The translations under genes were made by a program, and so were the position numbers. DNA of 64,000 nucleotides from Thiopontia sp013349825 (lineage in GTDB: Bacteria > Pseudomonadota > Gammaproteobacteria > GCF-002020875). A model generated the notes under the pieces. The model searched no databases. It was not told the DNA's origin and saw only the letters and a program-made list of their open reading frames with translations. Below, in pieces: positions 32,959 through 42,337 of the stretch. Numbering within the stretch: position 1 is the first letter of the stretch; every line of letters begins with the position of its first letter. The DNA lies in assembly GCA_963981015.1 (NCBI GenBank), contig CAXCCG010000003.1, positions 3,583 through 67,582 on the forward strand. The letters are read 5' to 3'.

Positions 32959-34734
32959 CTAAAACATCTCCAGGCTACCGGCCCCCACCTTGCCCTGAGT
33001 GATCAGCAACTGCTCAAACTCGTTTGCTGGAACAGGTTTCGAAAAGTAGAAGCCCTGTAACTCCTCACACTGATGTTCACGTAAAAAATCTGCCTGAACC
33101 TTCGTCTCCACCCCCTCTGCAACCACATCAAACCCCATACTGTGGGCCATCGCAATCACGGCCTTTACCAAGGTCATATCATCTTTTGACGAAGGGATCT
33201 CTTTGATAAATTGCTGATCAATTTTGATGATATCGACCGGAAGGCGCTGAAGATAATTTAGGGTTGAATAGCCTGTACCAAAATCATCTACTGCAATCTG
33301 TATCCCCGCTGAACGGATTTTCTGCAGAGATCTTGCTGCCTGATCCAGGTTATCAATCGTTGTTGTCTCGGTAATCTCCAGCTTAAACCAGGGAGGGGAG
33401 ATACCACTTTTTCGAATCACATCAATAAACCACTCTGCCAGAGTCTCCTCTTGCAGCTGAATTGCCGAGAAATTAACCGCAATTCGTACACCAGGAAAGC
33501 CTTTTCTAAGCCACTCCAGATGCTGTTCGATGGCCTGCTGCATGACCCACTCTCCGACCATACGAATCAACCCGTTCTGCTCCAATAACGGGATAAAACG
33601 GTCTGGCGGTATCGCTCCCAAAGTAGGATGGTGCCAGCGAAGTAGTACTTCACAGCCCACAATCTGTTTATTGATACTGTCTACCTGAGACTGATAGTAG
33701 AGTTCAAATTCATTATTCTGCAGTGCTGTGTAGATCGAGCTATTGAGTTCTAGGTCAAACTGGACCTGATCTTTCATCTCCAGCTCAAAGAAAGAGTAAC
33801 TGTTATCACCTTGCTGACGCGCATACTCCAAAGCCGTTCCTGCACAACGCAACATCGATTCTGCACTGTCACAGTGGCGGGGGAAAAGTGAAATACCTAC
33901 ATTCAGCCCCAGAATCACCTCATCACCACTCAGTTCATAGGGTGCCTTAACCGCGTCAATCACACCAGCAACCACCTGCTCAACAAACTCTATATCATCA
34001 TACTCATCACAAAGAACAGCAAAATGGTCCCCACCAACCCGGGCAATCAGGCGCTCTTTTGCAACAGAATGTTGAAGACGGGCCGTAACCTCTTTGAGAA
34101 TAAAGTCACCCAAAAGATGACCATAGACATCATTAATGCGCTTGAAATTGGCCACATCCATAATCAGCAACGCCATCTGCTGACCTCTTAATGAGGCCTC
34201 TTTGACCATCTGAGCAAGATAGACCAGAAAAAACTGTCGATTGGGCAGGTCCGTTAAAATATCATAATTGGTGATCTCATAGAGCTCTCTCTGAGTCTTC
34301 TTATGGTCTGAAATTGCCCACTCCAGCTGCTGGATATTATTCTGCAATGAGCCATTGAGCGCCTGGATACGCAACTGCGCATTAATTTTTGCCTGTAGCA
34401 GAGAGGGGTTAAAGGGTCTGGAAATAAAGTCATCACCACCGGCATCCAGAGCTTGGGTAATCACCTTCTCATCATCCTCTGCCGAGATAAAGATAATGGG
34501 CACATAGGATTCACCCTGACTGGATTTGATCTGCCTCGCAGCCTCATACCCATCCATCAACGGCATATGGATATCCATCAGCACAAGGTCTGGTCCTACT
34601 TTCTGAAATAGCTGAACCGCCTCAAGGCCATTTTTTGCCTCAATCAATTCATAGCTCTCCTCTCCCAGAACGGCCTTAAGCTGTGCCCTGTTGATGCCGA
34701 TATCTTCAACAACTAAAACTTTAATAACTTTCAT
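32959..34734 (-). CDS. Response regulator with GGDEF and EAL domains
   Basis: 591 aa. Receiver domain at 1-125 with the phospho-Asp in LVLMDIHMPLMDG, then a GGDEF domain whose signature near residue 231 is GGDHF, so cyclase activity is doubtful. The EAL domain from ~335 has EVL in place of EAL but keeps DDFGTGYSTLNYL, KIDQQFI and VAEGVE. The likely net role is a phosphorylation-controlled c-di-GMP phosphodiesterase. Upstream is a 167-bp gap toward comM and downstream is the palindromic element. Confidence 0.9.
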   Translation of the reverse strand: MKVIKVLVVEDIGINRAQLKAVLGEESYELIEAKNGLEAVQLFQKVGPDLVLMDIHMPLMDGYEAARQIKSSQGESYVPIIFISAEDDEKVITQALDAGGDDFISRPFNPSLLQAKINAQLRIQALNGSLQNNIQQLEWAISDHKKTQRELYEITNYDILTDLPNRQFFLVYLAQMVKEASLRGQQMALLIMDVANFKRINDVYGHLLGDFILKEVTARLQHSVAKERLIARVGGDHFAVLCDEYDDIEFVEQVVAGVIDAVKAPYELSGDEVILGLNVGISLFPRHCDSAESMLRCAGTALEYARQQGDNSYSFFELEMKDQVQFDLELNSSIYTALQNNEFELYYQSQVDSINKQIVGCEVLLRWHHPTLGAIPPDRFIPLLEQNGLIRMVGEWVMQQAIEQHLEWLRKGFPGVRIAVNFSAIQLQEETLAEWFIDVIRKSGISPPWFKLEITETTTIDNLDQAARSLQKIRSAGIQIAVDDFGTGYSTLNYLQRLPVDIIKIDQQFIKEIPSSKDDMTLVKAVIAMAHSMGFDVVAEGVETKVQADFLREHQCEELQGFYFSKPVPANEFEQLLITQGKVGAGSLEMF

Positions 34735-34901
34735 TGAAAAACAGCTATCCAGATCCCCAACCCGGAAAATCTGTCTACGCTACTGTATTCACAATATAGT
34801 TTCACATTCATCGCTTAGCTCCTCCCCAAACATTTTATGCCCTCAGAGACTACATCCCCTTTCTCTCAAGTGCCAGAAAAAAATATGGCCCGTTACATCA
34901 C

Positions 34902-36410
34902 TCACTGATCTCGGTCCAATTTACGAAAAGCGAGCGCCTCCGCAATATGGTCATGGCTGATCTCAACCTCTCCGGCCAGATCTGCAATAGTACGCGCAAC
35001 CCGTACGATACGATGATAGCCACGACCTGAAAGCCCAAGACGATCAATTGCATGGCTTAAAAACTGTTTCAAACCATCATTCACTTGTGCATGTTGCTGT
35101 AACGCTTCTCCTTGTAGCTGGCTGTTCGCTTGTTGCTGACGCTGCTGTTGACGCTCTCGCGCCACTGCAACCCGTTGGCGCACCAACTCACTGCTCTCAG
35201 AGACCGTCTCTTGCAGTCCGGTCAACACTTCCGATGCAACTCGCGGCACCTCTACATGAAGGTCAATGCGATCCAGCAGCGGACCGGAAATACGACCATG
35301 ATATCGTTTAATTTGATCTGGAGAACAGTGGCACTTCCCTGAACTGTCTCCATGAAAACCACAAGGGCATGGGTTCATCGCAGCAATCAATTGAAACTGT
35401 GCCGGAAATTCAGTCTGCGCAGCCGCTCGTGAAATAGTGATTTTTCCTGACTCAATGGGTTCTCGCAACACTTCCAAAACAGAGCGACTGAATTCAGGCA
35501 GTTCATCCAGAAACAGTACCCCCTGATGGGCCAGTGAAATCTCTCCGGGCCGGGGATGGCTACCACCTCCGACCAAAGCCACTCCAGAGGCTGTATGGTG
35601 TGGGGTTCGAAAAGGACGAACCCCCCAATGAGAGGGGTCAAAATGTGTCTGGTTGACTGAATAGATGGTGGCCGACTCTAATGCCTCCACCTCACTCATC
35701 GGTGGCAGGATTCCAGGAAGCGTTGATGAGAGTAGTGTTTTACCGGTTCCAGGCGGTCCAACCAGTAGTAGATGGTGTCCACCTGCAGCAGCAATTTCCA
35801 GTGCACGCCGAGCCATCTGTTGTCCCCGCACCTGAGAGAGATCTGTCGCCACACGCTGCTGCTGTCGTTGTGGTCGTCCAACCTGCAGCTCCAGTGGCTG
35901 CTGATGAAGCAGGTATGCAACCAACTGCTGAATACTCTCTACCGCTACAATTGAAAGCCCCTCTACATGACTGGCCTCTTCAGCGTTCTCTTTCGGCACA
36001 ATCAGTATGCGCCCGGCATCTCTCGCCTCTAGTGCTGCGGGCAGAATGCCGCGCACAGGCCGCAGACGTCCATCCAGCGCCAACTCCCCCAATGATTCGT
36101 AGGGCTGTACCATTTCAGGGCTTAACTGTCCCGAGGCCACTAAAATACCCAGAGCAATAGGCAGGTCAAGCCGTGCCCCGCTCTTGGGCAGATCTGCCGG
36201 GGCCAGATTGATGGTGATACGCCGCTGAGGAATCTTATAGCCCCCACTGATCAATGCTCCCCGCACCCGGTCCTTGGCCTCTCGCACGGCGGCTTCCGGA
36301 AGCCCAATAATGGAGATGCCGGGAAGTCCGCGACTGAGCATCACTTCGACCACCACCTCCGGCGCCTCTATACCGGCAAGTGAACGACTATAGACTGCTG
36401 CTAATGACAA
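34902..36410 (-). CDS. comM: ComM/YifB family AAA+ helicase
   Basis: Hexameric helicase that promotes branch migration during natural transformation. I start at TTG (LSLAAVYSRSLAGIEAPEV), preceded by AGAGGTGAG, giving 502 aa, close to the E. coli 506. A longer ATG start at 36524 would run through the divergent fetA start. Motifs: Lon-like N-terminal domain (residues 1-170), Walker A GPPGTGKTLL, Walker B VLFLDELPEFSR, a zinc-finger-like CPCGFHGDSSGKCHC, and a C-terminal YifB domain. Divergent from fetA. Confidence 0.93.
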   Translation of the reverse strand: MSLAAVYSRSLAGIEAPEVVVEVMLSRGLPGISIIGLPEAAVREAKDRVRGALISGGYKIPQRRITINLAPADLPKSGARLDLPIALGILVASGQLSPEMVQPYESLGELALDGRLRPVRGILPAALEARDAGRILIVPKENAEEASHVEGLSIVAVESIQQLVAYLLHQQPLELQVGRPQRQQQRVATDLSQVRGQQMARRALEIAAAGGHHLLLVGPPGTGKTLLSSTLPGILPPMSEVEALESATIYSVNQTHFDPSHWGVRPFRTPHHTASGVALVGGGSHPRPGEISLAHQGVLFLDELPEFSRSVLEVLREPIESGKITISRAAAQTEFPAQFQLIAAMNPCPCGFHGDSSGKCHCSPDQIKRYHGRISGPLLDRIDLHVEVPRVASEVLTGLQETVSESSELVRQRVAVARERQQQRQQQANSQLQGEALQQHAQVNDGLKQFLSHAIDRLGLSGRGYHRIVRVARTIADLAGEVEISHDHIAEALAFRKLDRDQ

Positions 36411-36485
36411 GATCTCACCTCTCTGTTCAACCTCTATCCATTTCAAACTGATCCAACCCCATACAATCCGATAGAATGGCCCGCT

Positions 36486-37106
36486 ATGCAAGCGTTGACA
36501 GTGAAACAATTGGTTACATTTCATCTCGGCCCCATTGAGCTGAGTGTAGCCGAAGGAGAAACCGCCTCCATTTACGGCCCCTCCGGTAGTGGCAAAACAC
36601 TGTTACTACGGGCAATTGCCGATCTCGACCCCCATCAGGGAGAGGTCTGGCTCAAGGGTCAGAAACAGTGTGATACCCCGCCCAACCAGTGGCGCAAGGC
36701 AGTGGCCTACTGTGCTGCAGAGAGCCAATGGTGGGGAGATCTTGTCACTCACCACTTTCCTTCAGAGCATGATCCAGCCCACTTGAGCTTATGGTTTGAA
36801 ATGGGTGGCTTTACGTCTGATGTGCTCAACTGGTCTGTTGATCGGCTCTCCAGCGGAGAGAAGCAGCGCCTCTCTATTATTCGTCAACTGGTGCGCCAAC
36901 CGGAGGTGCTGCTACTGGATGAACCCACCGCAAACCTCGACCCTGACAATGGTCAACGTATTGAAGAGATGATCGCTCACTACCAGCTACATCAGAGAGC
37001 TACCGTAATTTGGGTAAGCCATAACCAGCTACAGCTAAACCGTGTCAGTCACCACATTTTCAGAATGGATAACGGCCAGCTTTACCCTGCCGAGAAGAAC
37101 AGCTAA
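36486..37106 (+). CDS. fetA: ABC transporter ATPase FetA-type
   Basis: 206 aa. Walker A GPSGSGKTLL, signature LSSGEKQRLSI and Walker B LLLDEPTANLD are intact, followed by the switch His in WVSHNQLQ. Short and fused to no other domain. Directly followed (one-base overlap) by a FetB permease, so this is the FetAB (YbbL-YbbM) type exporter, linked to iron export and oxidative stress resistance in E. coli. Shares the gap with comM, which reads away from it. Confidence 0.88.
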   Translation: MQALTVKQLVTFHLGPIELSVAEGETASIYGPSGSGKTLLLRAIADLDPHQGEVWLKGQKQCDTPPNQWRKAVAYCAAESQWWGDLVTHHFPSEHDPAHLSLWFEMGGFTSDVLNWSVDRLSSGEKQRLSIIRQLVRQPEVLLLDEPTANLDPDNGQRIEEMIAHYQLHQRATVIWVSHNQLQLNRVSHHIFRMDNGQLYPAEKNS

Positions 37107-37924
37107 TGGAGCAAAACACCCCTTCACTGGTCATTCTCTCAACCACCGACCTTATGCTCGCCGCACTGCTGATTGTGTTGCTGGCACTGCTCTCACGATT
37201 TAACCAAAATGGCCTTGAAAAGCGGATGCTGTTTGCTTCAGTACGCGCCACACTACAACTGCTACTGATCGGTGTCGTACTTCAGACCCTATTTGACCAC
37301 ATCAATCTGTTCTGGATTGCCATGCTCTCTCTACTGATGATACTGCTGGCCGGTCGTGAGGTTGAAGCGAGACAACAGTACCGAATAGAGGGTGGATGGG
37401 GCTTTTTCAGTGGTACCTTTGCGATGTTTCTCTCCTCTATGGTGACAACACTGTTTGGACTGCTGGTGATTATTCAATACGATCCTTGGTATCACCCCCA
37501 GTATGCGATCCCGCTATTGGGAATGTTACTGGGCAATACCATGAACGGAATCTCCCTTGGAATGGACCGCCTCACCAGCTCTGTCTGGCAACAACGCAAA
37601 CAGATTGATGCACGGCTTGCACTGGGAGAGCGCGCAGCAGATGCCATTCGTGTTCTGCGCAATGAGGCTATTCGTACCGGAATGATCCCCATCCTCAATG
37701 CAATGGCTGCTGCGGGACTGATCAGTCTGCCCGGAATGATGACCGGTCAAATCCTTTCCGGAACGCCCCCCCTGGAGGCGGTGAAGTACCAATTACTGAT
37801 CCTCTTTTTGATCTCTGCCGGTACCGGTTTCGGGGTGATGGCCGCAATTGCCATCTCCTCCAGAAAGTTTTTTGATGAGCGCGAACGGTTGCGAACAGAG
37901 CGTATTTCGCAACGTAATCCGTAA
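37106..37924 (+). CDS. fetB: ABC transporter permease FetB-type
   Basis: 272 aa with about six or seven hydrophobic helices and the UPF0014 family marks: RATLQLLLIG, NTMNGISLGMDRL, LALGERAADAIRVLRNEAIRTGMIPILNAMAAAGLISLPGMMTGQILSG. The ATG overlaps the fetA stop (TAATG). It converges on a SPOR-domain gene. Confidence 0.92.
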   Translation: MEQNTPSLVILSTTDLMLAALLIVLLALLSRFNQNGLEKRMLFASVRATLQLLLIGVVLQTLFDHINLFWIAMLSLLMILLAGREVEARQQYRIEGGWGFFSGTFAMFLSSMVTTLFGLLVIIQYDPWYHPQYAIPLLGMLLGNTMNGISLGMDRLTSSVWQQRKQIDARLALGERAADAIRVLRNEAIRTGMIPILNAMAAAGLISLPGMMTGQILSGTPPLEAVKYQLLILFLISAGTGFGVMAAIAISSRKFFDERERLRTERISQRNP

Positions 37925-37927
37925 ACC

Positions 37928-38527
37928 TCAGTGGCTGGCATATTTTTTCAGAAAGGAGTCGTAGCCTGCGCGCTTCAGTTGGCTCTGCCGATGCTCAGCA
38001 CTGGAAAAACTCTGAAATGGACCAACATTGACCCGAAACAGTGAACCTTTGGCACTCTTAACGGTATCAATTTGCACATGCTCAACACCCATTAAAATCA
38101 ATTCCGCCTTATGTTGCTCTGCGGCATCGCGACGACGAAAGGCCCCCATCTGTATTTGGTAGTTACCCGTCGGCACTGCAGAATGCGCTGCCTTGGTAGG
38201 CACCGGCTTGCTCTTTTTGGCTCTCTCCTTTTTATTCACCGGCTTTTTCTTTGGCTGACTCTTCACCGCCTCCTTACGCTCCTCAATACCGATGTACTCT
38301 TCATCTGGAAGCATGGAGAAAAAATCAAAGTGGAACTGATCATCACCACTACCAGCCTTTTTCGATACAGCAGGCTGTTTTTTGGTCAGCACCTGAATGG
38401 AGCTGGCACTATTTTTCAACCAGTATAGATAACCACTAAAGAGTCCTACAGCCACCACCACCAGCATCAGCAGAGCACCTCCAGAGAGGTAACCTGACTC
38501 GGGGCATACGCTGTTTGCTCCTTTCAT
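37928..38527 (-). CDS. SPOR-domain (FtsN-like) cell-division protein
   Basis: 199 aa, bitopic. Membrane helix at ~17-37 (ALLMLVVVAVGLFSGYLYWL), a Lys/Pro-rich linker, then a C-terminal SPOR domain from ~122 (NYQIQMGAFRRRDAAEQHKAEL ... FRVNVGPFQSFSSAEHRQSQLKRAGYDSFL) that binds denuded glycan at the septum. The placement right after argS is the same as that of ftsN-like genes in other gammaproteobacteria. The essential FtsN helix motif is not evident, so the symbol is left blank. Confidence 0.85.
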   Translation of the reverse strand: MKGANSVCPESGYLSGGALLMLVVVAVGLFSGYLYWLKNSASSIQVLTKKQPAVSKKAGSGDDQFHFDFFSMLPDEEYIGIEERKEAVKSQPKKKPVNKKERAKKSKPVPTKAAHSAVPTGNYQIQMGAFRRRDAAEQHKAELILMGVEHVQIDTVKSAKGSLFRVNVGPFQSFSSAEHRQSQLKRAGYDSFLKKYASH

Positions 38528-38532
38528 ATCTC

Positions 38533-40290
38533 CTACATCTCCTGCGGTGCCGAGACCCCAAGAATTTGCAGGCCATTGACAAACACCTGTCGTGCAGCAG
38601 AGATTAGCGTAATTCGTGCATTTCTCAACTCTTGATCCTCCACAATAAAATGGTGTGCGTTGTAGTAGGTGTGTAACTCGTGAGCAAGATCACGCAAATA
38701 GTGGGCGATCTGGTGTGGTTCACGCTGTAACGCTGCACTCTCCAACAGCTCTGGATAGCGTGCAATCGCCACCATCAACGACTTTTCATGTGGCTCAACC
38801 AGTCGTGAAAACTGCTCGATACCCTGTTGCGAGTCCCACACCATCCCCTTGTCACGCAGCTGTCGCAACACGCTGTGAATACGTGCATGAGCATACTGGA
38901 TGTAATAGACTGGATTTTCTGAAGATTCAGAGCGTGCCAGATCAAGATCAAAGTCCATATGTTGTTCGCTTTTACGCAACACATAGAAGAAACGGGCAGC
39001 ATCATTTCCCACTTCATCCCGCAACTCACGAAGCGTGACAAAAGAGCCGCTACGGGTCGACATCTGTACCTTCTCTCCACCTCGGTAGAGGGAGGCAAAT
39101 TGCACCAGCAGTACCTCCAGCGTACTCGCCTCTTCACCCATTGCCGTAAGGGCCGCACGTACCCGAGGTACATAACCGTGATGGTCGGCTCCCCAGATAT
39201 CCACCATCTTGCCAAAACCGCGCTGTAACTTATTCATATGGTAGGCGATATCTGAGGCAAAATAGGTCTTGAGGCCATTATCACGCACCACAACACGGTC
39301 TTTCTCATCCCCATAGGCGGTGGAACGGAACCAGAGCGCACCTTTCTCCTCATAGATATCTCCACTCGCCTGCAACTTTTCAATCGCCCGGTCTACCACT
39401 TGAGAGTCCATCAAAGAGCGCTCAGAGAACCACTCATCATAAACCACCCCAAACTCCTCCAGGTCCTGGCGAATATCTCCCAGGATCGCATCCGTAGCCA
39501 CCTTATGGATGGTGTTGTAATCCTCTGCACCGAGTAACGCTCGTGCCTGTGCAATGATGCCATCGATATGAACCTCTTTATCCCCTGCCGGCTCATCCTC
39601 AACAACCCCCTCCATCACTTGGGCAATGGGGTGTAAAAACTGCTCTTGATGCTCGCGATGAAGCGATGCGGCAATATCCCAGATATAATCTCCTCGATAG
39701 CCATTGGAGGGGAAGGTTACAGCCTCACCACACAGGTCGAGATAACGCAACCAGACACTCGCTGCCAGTATATCCATCTGCCGACCGGCATCATTGACAT
39801 AGTATTCACAATGGACCTGATAACCTGCAGCACGTAGTAGATTGGCTGTAGCTGCACCATATGCAGCACCTCGTCCATGCCCCACATGGAGTGGCCCTGT
39901 CGGATTGGCCGAGACATACTCCATCAATACCTTTTCACCACTGCCCACCTCACACCTTCCGAAACGCTCCCCCTGCTCCAGTACCGACTCGACCAGATCA
40001 CTGTAGGCACTCTGTGTCAGGAAGAAGTTGATGAATCCCGGACCTGCAATCTCACATTTCAGCACCTGGCTGTTTTCAGGCAAGGCATCCATCACTAGCT
40101 GCGCCAACTCACGAGGATTACGTCGGGCCTGCTTTGACAACACCATTGCCACATTAGTGGCAAAATCACCATGCGCCTGATCACGGGTGCGTTCAATCAA
40201 AACAGTGGGAGGCTGCTCCAACTGCAGCGCTCCGGATGTTTGTAGAATATCCAGTGCTGCTGCTACCAGTTGCTGTAGTTGTTGTTTCAT
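38533..40290 (-). CDS. argS: Arginyl-tRNA synthetase
   Basis: 585 aa class I synthetase. HIGH motif in HVGHGRGAAYGAATANLLRAAG; a relaxed KMSKS equivalent in KVQMSTRSGSFV, as usual in ArgRS; N-terminal Add1 domain with QAHGDFATNVAMVLSK; and a DALR anticodon domain at the end (RITLISAARQVFVNGLQILGVSAPQEM). The following SPOR gene starts only 5 bp downstream. Confidence 0.97.
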   Translation of the reverse strand: MKQQLQQLVAAALDILQTSGALQLEQPPTVLIERTRDQAHGDFATNVAMVLSKQARRNPRELAQLVMDALPENSQVLKCEIAGPGFINFFLTQSAYSDLVESVLEQGERFGRCEVGSGEKVLMEYVSANPTGPLHVGHGRGAAYGAATANLLRAAGYQVHCEYYVNDAGRQMDILAASVWLRYLDLCGEAVTFPSNGYRGDYIWDIAASLHREHQEQFLHPIAQVMEGVVEDEPAGDKEVHIDGIIAQARALLGAEDYNTIHKVATDAILGDIRQDLEEFGVVYDEWFSERSLMDSQVVDRAIEKLQASGDIYEEKGALWFRSTAYGDEKDRVVVRDNGLKTYFASDIAYHMNKLQRGFGKMVDIWGADHHGYVPRVRAALTAMGEEASTLEVLLVQFASLYRGGEKVQMSTRSGSFVTLRELRDEVGNDAARFFYVLRKSEQHMDFDLDLARSESSENPVYYIQYAHARIHSVLRQLRDKGMVWDSQQGIEQFSRLVEPHEKSLMVAIARYPELLESAALQREPHQIAHYLRDLAHELHTYYNAHHFIVEDQELRNARITLISAARQVFVNGLQILGVSAPQEM

Positions 40291-40351
40291 AATTGTAAAT
40301 CTCGATCAGTCAATCGACCTTATTTCAGTCGTACAACTGTTGTTACTGTTA

Positions 40352-40903
40352 TTACTGTCGTACCAGAGGGGCCTCAACCTGCTCTCGTCTCTCTTCACCC
40401 AGCAGAAGGGCAATCAACTCCAGCGCAAAATCCATCGCTGTACCCGGCCCCCGAGAGGTGACAACCTTTCCATCAGTCACCACACTCACCCCTTCAATCA
40501 ACCGTGCCTGCGAAGGTTGCAACACCCCTGGATAGCAAGTGGCCTCTCGCCCCTCAAGCAGCCCCGCATCAGCCAGTACCTTGGGTGCTGCACAAATTGC
40601 TGCGGTATAACGCCCTGCAGCAGCCATCTTTTTCAACAGTTGGTGAATGCGTGGGTCTGCATTGAGGTGGTCTGCTCCCGGTAAGCCACCCGGCAGTACC
40701 ACCATCTCGTACTCTCTCTGCAGCGCCTCATCCAACGTCATATCGGCTAAGTGGACAGTCTTCCGGCTGGCACGAACGGGGCCCGGTTTTAATCCGGCCA
40801 CCACCACCTCAATCTCGGCCCGTCGCAGCAGATCAATAATGGTGATCGCCTCCAGTTCTTCAAACCCTTCAGCCAGAGGCACCAACACCGAAGGTTGACT
40901 CAT
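40352..40903 (-). CDS. yajL: DJ-1/PfpI family protein (YajL type)
   Basis: 183 aa. The nucleophilic Cys is in the elbow TAAICAAPKVLADAGLL; the conserved Glu in PLAEGFEELEAI and the VLPGGLPGADHL loop are the DJ-1 signature. Such proteins act as oxidative-stress chaperones or deglycases; the activity is debated. In E. coli the YajL gene is elsewhere, but the sequence fits this subfamily. It lies between ctpA and argS. Confidence 0.88.
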   Translation of the reverse strand: MSQPSVLVPLAEGFEELEAITIIDLLRRAEIEVVVAGLKPGPVRASRKTVHLADMTLDEALQREYEMVVLPGGLPGADHLNADPRIHQLLKKMAAAGRYTAAICAAPKVLADAGLLEGREATCYPGVLQPSQARLIEGVSVVTDGKVVTSRGPGTAMDFALELIALLLGEERREQVEAPLVRQ

Positions 40904-40921
40904 GATCGCAAGCCCTGTTGA

Positions 40922-42307
40922 TTAACGTGAGACGTGAAGCAGGTGAAGACCTTTCAACATATTGAGTGCCTCATAGAGCATAAAGTCCTTCTCTGCCAAA
41001 CTATTGATCTCTGACTCTTTGTCTTTAGTCTCTTGCTCATTAGCCTCTTTCTCTGTTGAACTTGTCTCTTTGCTATCTTCACTCTCCTCTTTTTCTTCAG
41101 CCTCTTTCTCCTCCGCATCACCACTCAGGTGACCGGTGAGATTACGCTCAGAGACACGGTGGTTGCCCTCTCCTTTCTCTCTCTTCTCCAGCTTCAGATT
41201 AGTCAGCTCAATATCAGGCTTCACACCCTCTGCCTGAATGGAGCGACCCGAAGGGGTAAAGTAGCGTGCCGTTGTCAGCTTCAGTGCCGCACCATCACGC
41301 ATCGGCATAATGGTCTGAACCGAGCCTTTACCAAAGGTCTGCGAACCCATAATCACCGCACGTTTATGGTCTTGCAGTGCGCCCGAAACAATCTCAGAAG
41401 CTGAGGCAGAGCCATTATTGACCAATACCACCAGTGGAGCACCGTTCAACAGGTCCTCACCACCCGCTTTAAATTTTTGTGATGAGTCGTCAACACGACC
41501 ATCGGTATAGACCACCAATCCATCTGTCAGAAAAGCATCCGACACATTAACAGCGGCACTCAATACACCTCCCGGATTATTACGCAGGTCCAGTACCATC
41601 CCTTTCAGGTTCTCACCCTCATTCTCATCAATCAGGGTATCGATATTGGCCTCCAGATTCTCTCCGGTATGCATCTGGAACTGGCTGATACGCACATAGC
41701 CAAAACCATCCTCCAACATCCGACTCTTTACACTGCGAATACGAATCACGTCACGGATAATCGTTACCGTTAACGCCTGGTCCTCTCCCTTGCGTACCAC
41801 CGTTAACTTAATTTTGGTCCCTACCTTGCCGCGCATCATCTTCACCGCATCATTGAGTGTCATCCCCTGTACCGCAGTACCATCAATACGGATAATCAGG
41901 TCACCTGCCTGCATTCCTGCACGCGATGCCGGAGTATCATCAATCGGGGAGATCACCTTCACAAAACCATCTTCCATTCCCACTTCAATACCGAGTCCAC
42001 CAAACTCCCCCTTGGTGCTCACTTGCAGCTCGTTATGTGCCTCCGGTAACAGATAGGCTGAATGAGGGTCGAGGCTACTCACCATCCCCTGAATGGCGCT
42101 ATTGAGCAGATCCTTGCCTTCAACATCTTCTACATACTTCTTTTTGATCTCACTATAGACCTGACTGAATGCTCTCAGCTCATCCAGAGGCAGAGGAATT
42201 GCCTGCCCCTCCTCCTGTTTAGCAAAAACAGTGCGTTCCACAGCCAGAGAGAGACCGAGCAGCAGCCCGATCAATAGAATCATTACATCACGCATTTTGG
42301 TTTTCAT
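40922..42307 (-). CDS. ctpA: Carboxy-terminal processing protease (S41)
   Basis: 461 aa periplasmic serine protease. N-terminal signal or anchor at ~7-25 (RDVMILLIGLLLGLSLAVE). PDZ domain around 95-170 (GLGIEVGMEDGFVKVISPIDDTPASRAGMQAGD). The S41 catalytic core carries the nucleophile in NNGSASASEIVSGALQD and the general-base Lys in TFGKGSVQT. The last ~80 residues are a Glu/Lys-rich, low-complexity tail of unknown purpose. Cleaves C-terminal tails of exported proteins. Confidence 0.94.
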   Translation of the reverse strand: MKTKMRDVMILLIGLLLGLSLAVERTVFAKQEEGQAIPLPLDELRAFSQVYSEIKKKYVEDVEGKDLLNSAIQGMVSSLDPHSAYLLPEAHNELQVSTKGEFGGLGIEVGMEDGFVKVISPIDDTPASRAGMQAGDLIIRIDGTAVQGMTLNDAVKMMRGKVGTKIKLTVVRKGEDQALTVTIIRDVIRIRSVKSRMLEDGFGYVRISQFQMHTGENLEANIDTLIDENEGENLKGMVLDLRNNPGGVLSAAVNVSDAFLTDGLVVYTDGRVDDSSQKFKAGGEDLLNGAPLVVLVNNGSASASEIVSGALQDHKRAVIMGSQTFGKGSVQTIMPMRDGAALKLTTARYFTPSGRSIQAEGVKPDIELTNLKLEKREKGEGNHRVSERNLTGHLSGDAEEKEAEEKEESEDSKETSSTEKEANEQETKDKESEINSLAEKDFMLYEALNMLKGLHLLHVSR

Positions 42308-42337
42308 CTGAATCCCTACACCTAATCGTTTTAGAAC

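Noticed and set aside
36411..36524. Longer comM start at 36524
   Set aside because: It would overlap the divergent fetA start and adds residues not seen in ComM; the TTG at 36410 has a good ribosome site.
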